A stretch of 64,000 bases of DNA, taken from Flaviflagellibacter deserti (GTDB taxonomy: Bacteria > Pseudomonadota > Alphaproteobacteria > Rhizobiales > Methylopilaceae). Below the pieces are notes generated by a model. It was not told the DNA's origin. It made no database searches and was given only the letters and a program-made list of their open reading frames with translations. The first letter of the stretch is position 1. Every line of letters begins with the position of its first letter. Positions 1 to 9,471 of this stretch are shown here, in pieces. The translations under genes were made by a program, and so were the position numbers. The stretch covers positions 434,001 to 498,000 of the forward strand of contig NZ_JBHSJF010000006.1 of NCBI RefSeq assembly GCF_042652085.1. Reading direction: 5' to 3'.

Positions 1-1
1 C

Positions 2-469
2 TTCTGGACGCTCGGCGGCCTCAGCGGTTCGTCATGGGCGAAGCTCGCGGTCAGCGGGCCGATCATGATGCTTGTGATCATCGCCGTCCCGGTTCTCGGC
101 CGTGGTCTCAACGCGATCGTGCTGGGGGAGGCGGAGGCCTTCCATCTCGGTGTCTCCGTCCAGCGGATGAAACGGCTGGCGATCTTCCTGGTCGCGCTGG
201 CCACGGGCGCCGCCGTCGCGACAAGCGGCGTCATCGGCTTTGTCGGCATCGTCGTGCCGCATCTGCTTCGGCTTGGAATGGGAGCAGATCATCGTCCGCT
301 GCTGCCTGCCTGCGCGCTGCTCGGTGCGATCCTGCTGCTGCTGGCCGATATGGCGGCGCGGACGATCGTCTCCCCGGCGGAATTGCCGATCGGCATCATC
401 ACCGCTCTGCTCGGCGCGCCATTCTTCCTCTGGATGCTGCTCAAGCAGCGTAATCTGATCGACCTGTAG
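2..469 (+). CDS. hmuU: Haem ABC transporter permease, C-terminal part (HmuU-like)
   Basis: This is the 3' end of a FecCD-family permease that would move haem or a ferric siderophore across the inner membrane. The gene enters from the left edge, and about 155 residues are visible. They contain the family's last hydrophobic segments and the conserved GFVGIVVPHLLR stretch that contacts the ATPase, followed by the typical ending PFFLWMLLKQR. Three bases separate its stop from the start of an ATP-binding protein resembling HmuV, which makes a haem transporter the best reading. The start lies outside the window. A siderophore permease of the same family cannot be excluded from the C-terminus alone. 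Confidence 0.85.
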   Translation, partial: FWTLGGLSGSSWAKLAVSGPIMMLVIIAVPVLGRGLNAIVLGEAEAFHLGVSVQRMKRLAIFLVALATGAAVATSGVIGFVGIVVPHLLRLGMGADHRPLLPACALLGAILLLLADMAARTIVSPAELPIGIITALLGAPFFLWMLLKQRNLIDL

Positions 470-472
470 GCC

Positions 473-1270
473 ATGTTCGAGCTTCGTGACGTCTCGGTGA
501 GCTTCGGCTCCCGCCCCATCCTGCATGGCCTGTCGACGCGCATCGAGCCGGGCGTGCTGACCGTCGTCGCCGGCCCGAACGGCGCCGGCAAATCGACGGT
601 GCTGAAGGTGCTCACCGGAGAACTCGCGCCGGATTCCGGCGAGGCATTCTTCGAGGGGCGGAGCCTCACGAAAATGACGCCCGCCGCGATGGCCGCGCGA
701 CGGGCGGTGCTGCCTCAGAGCGCGCAGCTCAGTTTTCCGTTCACGGTACTCGAAGTGGTGCGGCTCGGCCTCGAGACGCGCCACGATCTCACATCCGACG
801 CGCGAAACCAGATCGCGCTGAAATCGCTCGAACGGGTGGATCTGTCCGGCTTCGGCGGGCGGCATTACCAGCAGCTGTCGGGCGGCGAGCAGCAGCGCGT
901 CCATCTCGCCCGCGTGCTCTGCCAGCTCGGCGAGCCGGTGGTCGACGGCCGTCCGCAATTCATCTTCCTCGACGAGCCGACGTCGAGCCTCGACATCCGC
1001 CACCAGATCTCGACGCTCGAGATCGCCAGGGGCCTGGCGCGGGCGGGGGCGGGCGTTCTTGCGATCCTGCACGATCTCAATCTGGCGGCGGCATTCGCCG
1101 ACCGGCTTCTGGTCATGCGTGCCGGGCAGCTCTATGCCGACGGGCATCCGCGCGAGGTCATGACCGACACCCTCATCTCGGACGTGTTCGGCATCCCGCT
1201 CCGGGTCGGTCACCTGCCGACCGGCATGCCCTACATCCTCCCGCAGACGCTGGCCGGGATGGCGGCCTAG
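473..1270 (+). CDS. hmuV: Haem ABC transporter ATP-binding protein HmuV
   Basis: A 265-residue ABC ATPase that powers haem import together with the permease just upstream. Visible motifs are Walker A GPNGAGKST (about 34-42), the signature LSGGE (135-139), Walker B FLDEPT (165-170) and the switch histidine at 200. The insertion before Walker B that contains EPVVDGRPQ is typical of HmuV proteins. The start follows the permease stop after 3 bases, so the two are co-translated. Its TAG stop shares the four bases CTAG with the stop of the convergent siderophore-reductase gene, so the transcripts overlap tail to tail. Family assignment is firm; haem as substrate is inferred from the neighbour and from sequence style. 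Confidence 0.9.
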   Translation: MFELRDVSVSFGSRPILHGLSTRIEPGVLTVVAGPNGAGKSTVLKVLTGELAPDSGEAFFEGRSLTKMTPAAMAARRAVLPQSAQLSFPFTVLEVVRLGLETRHDLTSDARNQIALKSLERVDLSGFGGRHYQQLSGGEQQRVHLARVLCQLGEPVVDGRPQFIFLDEPTSSLDIRHQISTLEIARGLARAGAGVLAILHDLNLAAAFADRLLVMRAGQLYADGHPREVMTDTLISDVFGIPLRVGHLPTGMPYILPQTLAGMAA

Positions 1271-2346
1271 TCGCGATCCTCGGGAGTGCCGGCATGGCCG
1301 CGTCGCCAATAGGCGGCGGCGAGGTGCTGGTCCTTGCCCAGCCCGCGCTCCTTGCGGAGATATTTGCGGATCGCGCGGGCGGCGCTCTGCTCGCAGCCGA
1401 CGAGCACGAAGTCCGGAGCGTTCCCGGCCCAGTCGAAATCGCGGACTGCCGCGAACAGGGCATCAGTGCTTCCGGCCTCGGCACCGTTGCGGTGCAGCCA
1501 GCGCAGATCGATCGTGGCGGCCGAGGAAATCACCTGCTCCTCGCTCGCGTCCGCGACTTCCAGGATGATCGTCGTGCGGGCGTGCTTCGGAAGTTCCGCC
1601 GCGATGCGGGCGATGACGGGCAAAGCGGTTTCGCAGCCGACGAGCAGATAGGACTCGACCGCCGGGATGTTCCCGCCGCCCGGACCCATCAGCCCGACGC
1701 GGTCGCCGGCTTTCGCTCCCATCGCCCAGACTGAACCGGGCGTATCGCCATGCAGGACGACGTCGATGTCGAGTTCGCCGCGCTCATGGTCGATCCGCCG
1801 GATCGTGTAGACGCGGCGGGTGATCTCATCCTCGTCCTTCGGCCAGACCGCGCGGCCATCGGCTCCGAGCCAGGGCCAGACCGGGTCACGATCCCTGGGC
1901 GGGATCAGGACGCCGACATGCATGCCGCCAGTCTCGTAATGGCGGGTATCCGCGCAGGCGAGGGTGATCCGCCGCATCCTCGGCGTGACGTTGCAGGCGC
2001 CGCGAACCACGACTTCGCGGAAATACGGGATGTCGCGCGCGTCCGAACGGTCTCCCGTCCAGAACAGGTCGATCGCCTCGTCGTCGGCGAACATGAAGAT
2101 GTGCTCGGCAATCGAGGATTTGACGATGAAGAGCGCGCCCTCGTTGGGGCACTCCGCCGTCACCCGCAGGTCGTCGCCCACGACGTCCAGAATGGCCGTG
2201 CCGAGCGGGCTGTCGATCCGGCCGCCATCGGCGGTGCGGGTCACCGTGCCGTGCTCGACGAAGTGCCCGCAGAGTTTGTCGAGCACGGCTTTCGGATCGG
2301 GAAGCGTGACCCGCGTCGCCGCGACGAGCGTTTCGGTCTCAGCCAT
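1267..2346 (-). CDS. Siderophore-interacting protein (FAD-dependent ferric reductase) with N-terminal DUF2218
   Basis: A 359-residue cytoplasmic flavoprotein expected to reduce ferric siderophores after import and so release Fe(II). The first about 95 residues look like DUF2218. The rest is the SIP FAD-binding domain, beginning at a VTPRMRRITL stretch, followed by a C-terminal NAD(P)H-type domain. I chose ATG at 2346 because it has a GGAG about nine bases upstream; an in-frame GTG lies five codons earlier at 2361. The start overlaps the end of fhuB by eight bases, so this is the last gene of the fhuC-fhuD-fhuB operon, which fits its role. It converges on hmuV with a shared CTAG stop. Confidence 0.88.
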   Translation of the reverse strand: MAETETLVAATRVTLPDPKAVLDKLCGHFVEHGTVTRTADGGRIDSPLGTAILDVVGDDLRVTAECPNEGALFIVKSSIAEHIFMFADDEAIDLFWTGDRSDARDIPYFREVVVRGACNVTPRMRRITLACADTRHYETGGMHVGVLIPPRDRDPVWPWLGADGRAVWPKDEDEITRRVYTIRRIDHERGELDIDVVLHGDTPGSVWAMGAKAGDRVGLMGPGGGNIPAVESYLLVGCETALPVIARIAAELPKHARTTIILEVADASEEQVISSAATIDLRWLHRNGAEAGSTDALFAAVRDFDWAGNAPDFVLVGCEQSAARAIRKYLRKERGLGKDQHLAAAYWRRGHAGTPEDRD

Positions 2347-4324
2347 GATGGGTGTCTCCACGGCGCAGGAGCCAGATGAGATACGGACCGCCGATCAGCG
2401 CGGCGAACAGGCCGACCGGCACCTGATAGGGGAAGGTCAGCACCCGCGAGAGCCAGTCGGCCAGCACCATCGCGGCGCAGCCGGTCAGTACCGAGGCCAG
2501 CAATTGCTGGCTGCGCACGAAGCCGAGCAGACGCGCGAGATGGGGCGCGATCAGGCCGATCAGGCTGAGCGGGCCGATGAGGAAGGAGGCGAACGCGGTC
2601 AGGACGGCCGCGAACATCGAAAGGGTCAGGCGGCTCGCGGTGAGCGGCAGGCCGAGGCTGCGCGACGTGCTTTCGCCGAGCGGCAGGATGTCGAGCCAGC
2701 GCCAGAAAAACAGGAGCGGCGAGATGAGGACGACGGCCGCGAGAAAGCCGGCCCAGGCCTCGATCTCGCCGATGCGGTTGGTGGAGCCCGACATCCAGAC
2801 GAGCAGCACGTGGGAGCGCATGTCGCCCTGGGCGAGCACGGTCGAGATCACCGCCATGCACAGCGAGCCGATGGCGACACCGGCGAGCAGCAACCGCTCC
2901 GCGCCGAAGCCGGAACGCGACGCGACGGCCAGCACGATCAGCAATGTCACGAGCGACCCGCCGGCGATGCCCAACACCAGATAAGCGGGATTGAGCACCG
3001 GCAGCAGATAGAGGACGACCGCGAGACCGACGCCTCCGCCAGCGCTGACGCCGAGGATTTCCGGTCCGGCGATGGGATTGGCGGTCAGCCGCTGCATCAG
3101 GGTTCCCGCCGCGCCGAGCATCGCGCCCGCAGCGCCGGCCGCGACGAGGCGGGGTCCACGGAAGGGCAGGAGGTCGGTGAAGAGCGTGCCCGTCGCGAGT
3201 GTCCAGCCGTCAGGCCCCTGGCCGAAGACGAGGGCGACGACGGCGATCACGATCGTCGCCGAAGCCAGCAGGCCAAGAGCGAGCCACGGCCGCGCGACGC
3301 GCGAGAGCGTGACCTGCGGCATGCCCGCGAGGCGGCCGTCGGCGCTGCGCACGCGCGGCAGGAGCCAGAGCAGGATCGGCCCGCCGAACAGCGCGGTGGC
3401 GGCCCCGGTCGGCGCGATATCGGCGGTGCCCGAGCCGAGGATTTGCACCGAGGTGTCGGTCAAGGACAGCAGGATCGCGCCGATGATGGGAGAGGCGATC
3501 AGGATCTGGCGTGGGGTCCGGGCGCCGCCGGCATGCGCCAGGGCTGGCGCGGCGAGGCCGACGAAGCCGATGATGCCGACTTCCGCGACGACGTTCGCCG
3601 CCAGCCAGATCGCGACGCCGAGGATGAGGAAGCGGGAGGTGTGAAGCGCGACGCCGAGGCTCTTCGCGCCCGCATCGTCGAGGCCGAGCACGGCGAGAGG
3701 GCGGAGCAGCAGGACTGCCGCGACGCAGCCGATGGCGAAGCGCGGGGCGATGGCGAGAGCCGCGTCCCAGCTCTGCTGGTTCATCGAGCCGGCGCCCCAG
3801 ATATAGAGCGACATCACATACTCGCCCTTGGCGAGGATGATCGTCGCCCCGAGCGCCGCGGCGACCATCGAGATCACCATGCCGGAGATCACGACGGTGA
3901 CGGGATCGAGCCCGCGCCGCCAGCTCAGGCCGAGGATGATGGCGACCGCGATCACGCCGCCCCCGAAGGCCACGGCTTCTCGCGAGAACTCGATCAATGC
4001 GGGTACGAAGGCTGTCGCGAGCGTCAGCGCGAGCTGTGCTCCGGAGGCGATGCCGATGGTCGAGGGGTCGGCGATCGGATTGCGAAGCACGCGCTGGAGA
4101 AGCGCGCCGGAGAGCCCGAGCGCCGCGCCGCAGAGGAGCGCCGTCACCGCGCGCGGCATCTCGCTGTACCAGAGCAGGACGCGGTCGAGTTCGTCCGCGA
4201 TGTGGCCCGGGCCCGTCAGCGGCCCCCGCGTCTGCAGCAGCGCCACGAACAGTGCCGCGGCGAACGCGGCCAGCCCCGCCCATGCCGCGCTCGACCGGGC
4301 CGACAGTGGCAGCCAGCTAACCAT
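2339..4324 (-). CDS. fhuB: Fused double permease of a hydroxamate siderophore ABC transporter (FhuB)
   Basis: A 661-residue inner-membrane permease made of two FecCD domains in one chain. That is the hallmark of FhuB, which imports ferrichrome-type hydroxamates from the periplasm. Each half has the conserved arrangement: an ALxGAxLGLSGALLQRVLRNP-like start near residue 65, and its equivalent AGTLMQRLTANPIAGP near 410. Each half also has its coupling region (GFVGLAAPALAH, then LIGLIAPHLARLL). The gene overlaps fhuD by eight bases upstream and the siderophore reductase downstream, indicating a tight operon. The substrate is inferred from the fused architecture and the neighbouring receptor. Confidence 0.92.
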   Translation of the reverse strand: MVSWLPLSARSSAAWAGLAAFAAALFVALLQTRGPLTGPGHIADELDRVLLWYSEMPRAVTALLCGAALGLSGALLQRVLRNPIADPSTIGIASGAQLALTLATAFVPALIEFSREAVAFGGGVIAVAIILGLSWRRGLDPVTVVISGMVISMVAAALGATIILAKGEYVMSLYIWGAGSMNQQSWDAALAIAPRFAIGCVAAVLLLRPLAVLGLDDAGAKSLGVALHTSRFLILGVAIWLAANVVAEVGIIGFVGLAAPALAHAGGARTPRQILIASPIIGAILLSLTDTSVQILGSGTADIAPTGAATALFGGPILLWLLPRVRSADGRLAGMPQVTLSRVARPWLALGLLASATIVIAVVALVFGQGPDGWTLATGTLFTDLLPFRGPRLVAAGAAGAMLGAAGTLMQRLTANPIAGPEILGVSAGGGVGLAVVLYLLPVLNPAYLVLGIAGGSLVTLLIVLAVASRSGFGAERLLLAGVAIGSLCMAVISTVLAQGDMRSHVLLVWMSGSTNRIGEIEAWAGFLAAVVLISPLLFFWRWLDILPLGESTSRSLGLPLTASRLTLSMFAAVLTAFASFLIGPLSLIGLIAPHLARLLGFVRSQQLLASVLTGCAAMVLADWLSRVLTFPYQVPVGLFAALIGGPYLIWLLRRGDTHHG

Positions 4325-5204
4325 TCGCCTTCTCCGCGAAGGGCAGGGCGTCGACCAGAAGACGCGCGAAGCGGGAGGCGGCGGGCAGGGCGCCGAACGG
4401 GTTGATCGAGCCGAGCGTCAGCACGCGGCCCTCCCTTACGCTCGGCAACGAATTCCAGAACACGCTGCGCGGCAGCACGCTCTTCGCATCGGCGGGGATC
4501 GGCGGGATGAGCACGATCCAGGCGTCGGGCACGGTGGCGAGCGCTTCCAGCCCGACCGGCGCCCAGGCCGAATAGCTGGTCTTGTCGGTCCAAGCGTTGC
4601 GGAGGCCGAGCCGGGTCAGCACCTCGCCGAACATGCTGTCTTCGCCGAAGACGCGGAAATGGCGCGGATCGCCGAGATTGATCGGCATCACCGGCCGTCC
4701 GTCGCCGCTCTTGAGGCGTTCGCGCAGTCGAGCGAACTTGTCGTTGGTGGAGCCGATTAGCGCCTCGGCTTTATCCGATACCTGAAGACGCTCGCCGATT
4801 GTTTTCGTCATCGCGACGCAAGGCTCGAACGGCTTTTGGCCCGCGACATAGATCGAGAAGCTCTCGACCGGCGCGATGCGCCTGAAGCGATCCTCCGACG
4901 TGGCGTAGAAGCTGGAGCTGAAGATCAGATCCGGCTCGGTCAGGCGCAGAAGCTCGAAGTTCACCGTGCCGCGCAGGCCAAGATCGACGACGGAGGACGG
5001 CACCTCCGGCTCCACCGAGACCTCCCGAAACTGCCGCAGCTCGGTCGCCGCGACCGGAGGCGCGCCGAGCGCGAGCATGGTTTCGAGCACGGACCAGTCG
5101 ACCGTCGCCACCCGCTTCGACACGGCCGCAAAAGCTGGCCCGCCGGCGAGGAGAGCCGCTCCGCCAGCCACGAATCCGCGTCGCGTGATCGAGGGATGGC
5201 GCAT
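4317..5204 (-). CDS. fhuD: Periplasmic siderophore-binding protein (FhuD-like)
   Basis: A 295-residue periplasmic binding protein of the TroA/FhuD helical-backbone class that delivers ferric siderophore to FhuB. The N-terminus has a twin-arginine signal, SITRRGFVAGGAALL, ending near AFA at residues 25-27, so export through Tat is likely. The mature part begins with the VATVDWSVLETMLALG stretch typical of FhuD. Its start overlaps the fhuC stop by one base and its end overlaps fhuB by eight bases, so all three should be translated together. It lacks an obvious lipobox, in line with FhuD being a soluble protein in Gram-negative bacteria. Confidence 0.9.
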   Translation of the reverse strand: MRHPSITRRGFVAGGAALLAGGPAFAAVSKRVATVDWSVLETMLALGAPPVAATELRQFREVSVEPEVPSSVVDLGLRGTVNFELLRLTEPDLIFSSSFYATSEDRFRRIAPVESFSIYVAGQKPFEPCVAMTKTIGERLQVSDKAEALIGSTNDKFARLRERLKSGDGRPVMPINLGDPRHFRVFGEDSMFGEVLTRLGLRNAWTDKTSYSAWAPVGLEALATVPDAWIVLIPPIPADAKSVLPRSVFWNSLPSVREGRVLTLGSINPFGALPAASRFARLLVDALPFAEKANG

Positions 5205-5983
5205 CAGAGAACGTAGGCGATCGGCTCGCCGCGCGTCGGATGGGACAGCACGCCCATCGGCAAGCCATAGATCCCGCCCAAAATCTCGGGGGCCATGATC
5301 TCCGAGGCAGGGCCGTGGGCGACGAGCTTGCCGGCACGCAGCGCAATGATGTCGTCGCAGGTGCGGGCGGCGAGATTGATGTCGTGTAGGACCACGACGA
5401 CGGTGACGCCGCGCTCGCGGCTGACCTCGCGGACGAGCGATAGCACCTCGCTCTCATGTGCGATGTCGAGCGCCGAGGTCGGCTCGTCGAGCAGGATGCA
5501 GCTCGTATCCTGCGCCAGCATCAGGGCAAGCCAGACGCGCTGGCGCTCGCCGCCGGAGAGCGTGTCCACGAGCCTGTCGGCGAACGGCCCGAGCCCGGTT
5601 CGCTCGATCGCCGCCTCGACCTTCTCGCCGTCCTGCGCGGTGAAGCGCCCGAGCGTGCCGTGCCAGGGAAAACGGCCGAGCGAGACGAGCTCGCGGACGT
5701 TCATGCCGTCGGCGGCAGGCGTGAATTGCGGCATGTAGGCGACGCGGCGGGCGAAACTCTTGTCGCTCCAGTCGGCCAGCGGCTTGCCGTCGAACGAGAT
5801 CGAGCCACCGCTCGGCTGCAGCTGCCGCGCCAGCATCTTCACGAGCGTGCTCTTGCCCGAACCGTTCGGCCCGATCAGCCCATAGATGCGGCCGGGCGCC
5901 AGACCGAGATCGAGCGGCTCGAGAATGACGCGGCCGGGCACCGAGAAGCGCACGCCGGAGAGATGAAAAAGCGGACTGGTCAT
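5204..5983 (-). CDS. fhuC: Siderophore ABC transporter ATP-binding protein (FhuC)
   Basis: A 259-residue ATPase that energises FhuB. It shows Walker A GPNGSGKST (38-46), signature LSGGE (142-146), Walker B LLDEPT (164-169) and the switch histidine at 200. The MPQFTPA sequence near 84-90 occupies the Q-loop. It is the first gene of the four-gene fhuC-fhuD-fhuB-reductase operon and lies 74 bases downstream of the TonB-dependent receptor. A GC-rich stem (gggccgc/gcggccc, 6005-6029) lies in that gap with only a weak T-run, so some read-through from the receptor gene is possible. Confidence 0.92.
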   Translation of the reverse strand: MTSPLFHLSGVRFSVPGRVILEPLDLGLAPGRIYGLIGPNGSGKSTLVKMLARQLQPSGGSISFDGKPLADWSDKSFARRVAYMPQFTPAADGMNVRELVSLGRFPWHGTLGRFTAQDGEKVEAAIERTGLGPFADRLVDTLSGGERQRVWLALMLAQDTSCILLDEPTSALDIAHESEVLSLVREVSRERGVTVVVVLHDINLAARTCDDIIALRAGKLVAHGPASEIMAPEILGGIYGLPMGVLSHPTRGEPIAYVL

Positions 5984-6057
5984 CGCACTCTTTGAAAACG
6001 GTTCGGGCCGCGCGGCGAACGTGCGGCCCTGTTCGGAATTCGGATCGTTGGTTCAGT

Positions 6058-8331
6058 CTACCATTTGTAGTGGGCGGAGAGGGTGATGGTGCGGCTATCG
6101 CCGTAGCCGCATTGCAGTTCGCTGCCGCAACCCTTCACGTATTCCTTGTCGAAGAGGTTTGTGACGTTCAACGAGACGCCCCAATCGTCGCGTTCGTAGC
6201 GAATTGCTGCGTCAGCGAGAACTGCATCGGGGACTTTCAGCGTATTCTGGGCGTTGGCCCATGTTTCGCCTTGATAGCGCATACCGGCGCCGAAGCTGAC
6301 GCCCTCGAAAACGCCATACCTGATTGCGTAATCCACCCAGAGCGATGCAGTCACCTCTGGAACCGTCGTCGGTGTTTTCCCGATGACCGCCGCATTCGTA
6401 TCTTTGGTGACGTCGATATCGAAGGCAGTGAATGCCGCGAGCACCTTCAGGCTTTCGGTGATATTCGCCTTCCCCTCAAGTTCGAAACCGCGGGAGCGAA
6501 CTTCGCCGGTTTGTATCTGTTGGAAGAGGTGGTCGGGGTCGTTGACGGTGGCGTTCTGCTTGGTCAGGTCAAACAGAGACGCGGTGATTAGGGCGTCTAC
6601 GAATGTGGGTCGATACTTCACGCCGACTTCGTACTGTTCACCCTCTTCAGGTTCGAAAAGAGCTCCTGCAAATGTGGTTCCGACCAACGGATTGAAAAAC
6701 GTTGCCGCGCTGACATACGGAGTGATGCCGTTGTCGAATTCGTATGCAAAGCCGGCACGTCCGCTGAGCGCGCCATCGTCGCCGGCGAGAGCCGGCGTAC
6801 CTGTGGCTTCCGTATTCACGTAGTCGTAGCGGCCGTTGAGCGTGATGAGCCAGCCGCCCCCGAAGCGGATTTGATCTTGGCCATAGAAGCCCAACACCTG
6901 CTGCTCAAGCTCTTGGTCGATATAGTTGGGATTGTTGATGACCTGCGGCTGCCCATAAACCGGGTTGAACGGATCGACTCCGCCTCCGAGACCACTCGAC
7001 TGCACGTGGTCGATTAGGAAGTAGCGGTAGTCGAGACCAGCCAGCACGCGGTGGTTCAAGAATCCTGTATCGAACTCCCGGCTCATCCGGGTGTCGGTAG
7101 TGACGGTATCGACTTCGGTTTCATGTTCGAAGGCGATGCGGAATAGAGCATTCCCCAATCCAGGCGCGTTCGGGGGGCTCCCCACCGGACTGGTATTGCC
7201 ACCGGGATAGGTGAAAGGATCGCCGTCTAAATCCAACGCCTGATTGTAGTAGCCGTAGGTGTACGGGCCGCGCTCTTCATTTTTGACATGGCCGTAGCGA
7301 GCGTTGTGGTTGATCGTCCAACCATTGTCGAATTCATGCTCGAGCTCATAACCAACCAGCGTGTGCCAGCGTGACTGGTTGTCGATGTCCGGTTCCCCGA
7401 GGAAGGCGTCACGAGGAATCTTGCCGAACGTCGTGCTTACAACGGTACCGTTGTAGGGCAGGAAGCCGCCGCCGATGTGAATCTGATCCAGTGCGGAATA
7501 TTGAGCGTAGAGCGTGAGTGTAGTGGCGTCGTTGGGCTTGTAGGTGATCTGCGGCAGTACAGTGCCGCGCAGGTCCTCGGAATAGTCGGTGTATTGATCA
7601 CCACCCGCGATGCGGCCCGTAAAGCGCCAGGACCATTCCTTCTGCTCGCCCGATACTCCGCCGAAGTCCCCGCCGATATAAGCGTTGCCCCAGTTGTTCA
7701 CGCCAAGTTCGACGTAACCGAAATCTTCGAAGGTCGGACGCTTGCTCACGAGATTGATGATGCCGCCGGGATTGGCGCCGCCATAAAGAACTGACGCGGG
7801 GCCCTTCAGTACCTCAACGCGTTCGAGTGTGAACGGGTCGATCTGGAATCCACCGAACCCGTAGCTGTAGAGCTGCATCCCATCGAGGAATACGCCCGTC
7901 TGGGTGGCGTCAAAGCCTCGGATATAGAACCAGTCGGTATCCGGATCGGGGCCGCCGAAGGCTGATGTGTTGACGCCCGCCGTGTAGCGAAGAATCTCAT
8001 CGACCTTCAGTGCCTTGCGGTCATCGATTTCCTCGCGACCGACGACGGAGACTGACTGCGGGATGGCGGTAATGCGTGTGTCAGTCTTCGAGCCCGTTGT
8101 CGATTTGGTCGCGACATATCCATTGACCGGGCCGGTTCCCGTCTCGGCGGCCTGCGCTGGTCCGCCTTCGTTGCCGTTGTCCTGGCTCCGGTCGCCCTCG
8201 ACGACGATCGTTCCGAGTTCGATTTTTTGTTGAGGCTGCTGGGCGGCGGCAATCGACGGAATGAACAGAACAGCCAATGCTGCTCCGTTCATAAGAATAT
8301 CTCTAAACTGATTTCCACTATTATAAGTCAT
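6058..8331 (-). CDS. TonB-dependent siderophore receptor (FhuA/FoxA type)
   Basis: An outer-membrane receptor of about 757 residues for a ferric siderophore. A signal peptide ends near SIAAAQQ, and a likely TonB box (IELGTIVVEG) follows. Next come a plug domain with the siderophore-receptor signatures IPQSVSVVGREEI and LKGPASVLYGGANPGG, and then a beta barrel rich in aromatic residues that ends in the expected terminal aromatic residue (HYKW). I chose ATG at 8331; GTG at 8343 and a later ATG at 8292 are alternatives. It is transcribed toward the fhu operon and away from an AraC regulator. By eye it is less GC-rich than its neighbours, suggesting separate acquisition or exchange. The ligand cannot be read from the sequence; a hydroxamate is likely from context. 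Confidence 0.92.
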   Translation of the reverse strand: MTYNSGNQFRDILMNGAALAVLFIPSIAAAQQPQQKIELGTIVVEGDRSQDNGNEGGPAQAAETGTGPVNGYVATKSTTGSKTDTRITAIPQSVSVVGREEIDDRKALKVDEILRYTAGVNTSAFGGPDPDTDWFYIRGFDATQTGVFLDGMQLYSYGFGGFQIDPFTLERVEVLKGPASVLYGGANPGGIINLVSKRPTFEDFGYVELGVNNWGNAYIGGDFGGVSGEQKEWSWRFTGRIAGGDQYTDYSEDLRGTVLPQITYKPNDATTLTLYAQYSALDQIHIGGGFLPYNGTVVSTTFGKIPRDAFLGEPDIDNQSRWHTLVGYELEHEFDNGWTINHNARYGHVKNEERGPYTYGYYNQALDLDGDPFTYPGGNTSPVGSPPNAPGLGNALFRIAFEHETEVDTVTTDTRMSREFDTGFLNHRVLAGLDYRYFLIDHVQSSGLGGGVDPFNPVYGQPQVINNPNYIDQELEQQVLGFYGQDQIRFGGGWLITLNGRYDYVNTEATGTPALAGDDGALSGRAGFAYEFDNGITPYVSAATFFNPLVGTTFAGALFEPEEGEQYEVGVKYRPTFVDALITASLFDLTKQNATVNDPDHLFQQIQTGEVRSRGFELEGKANITESLKVLAAFTAFDIDVTKDTNAAVIGKTPTTVPEVTASLWVDYAIRYGVFEGVSFGAGMRYQGETWANAQNTLKVPDAVLADAAIRYERDDWGVSLNVTNLFDKEYVKGCGSELQCGYGDSRTITLSAHYKW

Positions 8332-8564
8332 TGCTACGCTCACTCATGCGTCGCACAGCCACTTAAGAACGTTTCAAAACTGAATAACTGACTTGGTGGC
8401 AGGCTATGATCGTTATCGCGGCTCATAACAACTGACAACAATAGCGGATTGATCGATCTTATCGTGGATTGTATATTCCTGGCATCCGGGTTTGTTTCGA
8501 TCCACGTTCAATTCTGTTTGCGGCGCGCTGTTGTATAAGAGCAACAGCCGCCGGGGAGTCGCCC
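8332..8564. promoter_or_regulatory. Divergent control region between siderophore receptor and AraC regulator
   Basis: This intergenic stretch is AT-richer than the surrounding DNA and must carry the promoters of both divergent genes. I see AT-rich patches near 8368-8400 and 8425-8475. No textbook Fur, Irr or RirA site could be assigned with confidence by eye. The bounds are those of the gap, not of a defined operator. Confidence 0.5.
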
Positions 8565-9446
8565 ATGACGTTCCAGCCTCGCATGACGTCCGTCCGTGAA
8601 GGCGTCTCGGTGATCGGCGAATTGAAGTGGCGGTCCTGGAACGGAGTGGTCGCGGACCTCTGGAACGCCCGCTGCGCGTCCGGTGCGCGCGGGGAATACA
8701 TCTCGAAGGATCCGCGCCTCTTCATCCTGCTCGACAGCGTCGGCGGCGATCTCGATGCCTGCCTGAGTCCGCGAGGCGAGGCGCGCTCATCCGCGCGTTG
8801 CCGCACGCCGATCTGCTATGTGCCCGCCGATGTTCCGCTATGGGGCGGCGCGCGGGATGCCACCCGGATTCGGCATCTCGATCTGCATTTCGATCCTGTC
8901 GCGCTGAGCGAGCGGCTGGGTGAAGACCTCGCCCAGGATCAACTCGCGACGCCGCAGATCATGTTCGCCGACGAGCGGATTCTGGGCCTCGCCCGGCTCA
9001 TCGCCGACGAATGCGCCAATCCGGGCGGCAGGCACGACCTCTACGGAGATGGACTGACCACGGCGCTGCTGATCGATCTTCTCAGGCTCGGCCAGAAGAA
9101 GGAGAGGGCGCGCACGCCGCTCGCTTCTTGGCAGCTCAAGCGGGTTACCGATTTCATCCAGGCCAATTGCGCGCGCAGCATCCGCCTGCAGGAACTGGCC
9201 GATATGGTCGAGCTGTCGCAGTCCTATTTCAGCCACGCCTTCAAGGCTTCGACCGGCCTGCCGCCGCATCAATGGGCGATGAACGCCCGCATCCGAAAGG
9301 TGCAGGACATGCTGCTCCGGGGCGAGATGGCGCTGACCGAGATCGCGGCGGAGACCGGCTTTTCCGATCAGGCGCATTTCACCCGGGTCTTCCGCCGGAT
9401 CGTCGGCGATACGCCGGCCGCCTGGCAGCGGGCACACCGGGCCTAG
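8565..9446 (+). CDS. AraC-family transcriptional regulator of siderophore uptake
   Basis: A 293-residue regulator with two helix-turn-helix motifs at the C-terminus: one around IRLQELADMVELSQSYFSHA and the other around LTEIAAETGFSDQAHFTRVF. The N-terminal part is a divergent ligand-sensing domain. I chose ATG at 8565 because a GGGGAG lies just upstream; an in-frame ATG 32 codons earlier would add a poorly conserved-looking stretch. It is divergent from the TonB-dependent receptor across about 230 bases. This is the usual arrangement for AraC proteins that activate a receptor gene when its siderophore is present, so that role is inferred. A strong hairpin follows its stop. Confidence 0.88.
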   Translation: MTFQPRMTSVREGVSVIGELKWRSWNGVVADLWNARCASGARGEYISKDPRLFILLDSVGGDLDACLSPRGEARSSARCRTPICYVPADVPLWGGARDATRIRHLDLHFDPVALSERLGEDLAQDQLATPQIMFADERILGLARLIADECANPGGRHDLYGDGLTTALLIDLLRLGQKKERARTPLASWQLKRVTDFIQANCARSIRLQELADMVELSQSYFSHAFKASTGLPPHQWAMNARIRKVQDMLLRGEMALTEIAAETGFSDQAHFTRVFRRIVGDTPAAWQRAHRA

Positions 9447-9471
9447 GCCTTTCCAGCCCGCAAAATTGGAA

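Noticed and set aside
1964..4405. Long open frame on the plus strand (over 800 codons) opposite fhuB
   Set aside because: It is antisense to a clearly conserved permease. Its product is a low-complexity Arg/Asp/Glu/Gln-rich string typical of the reverse strand of high-GC genes.
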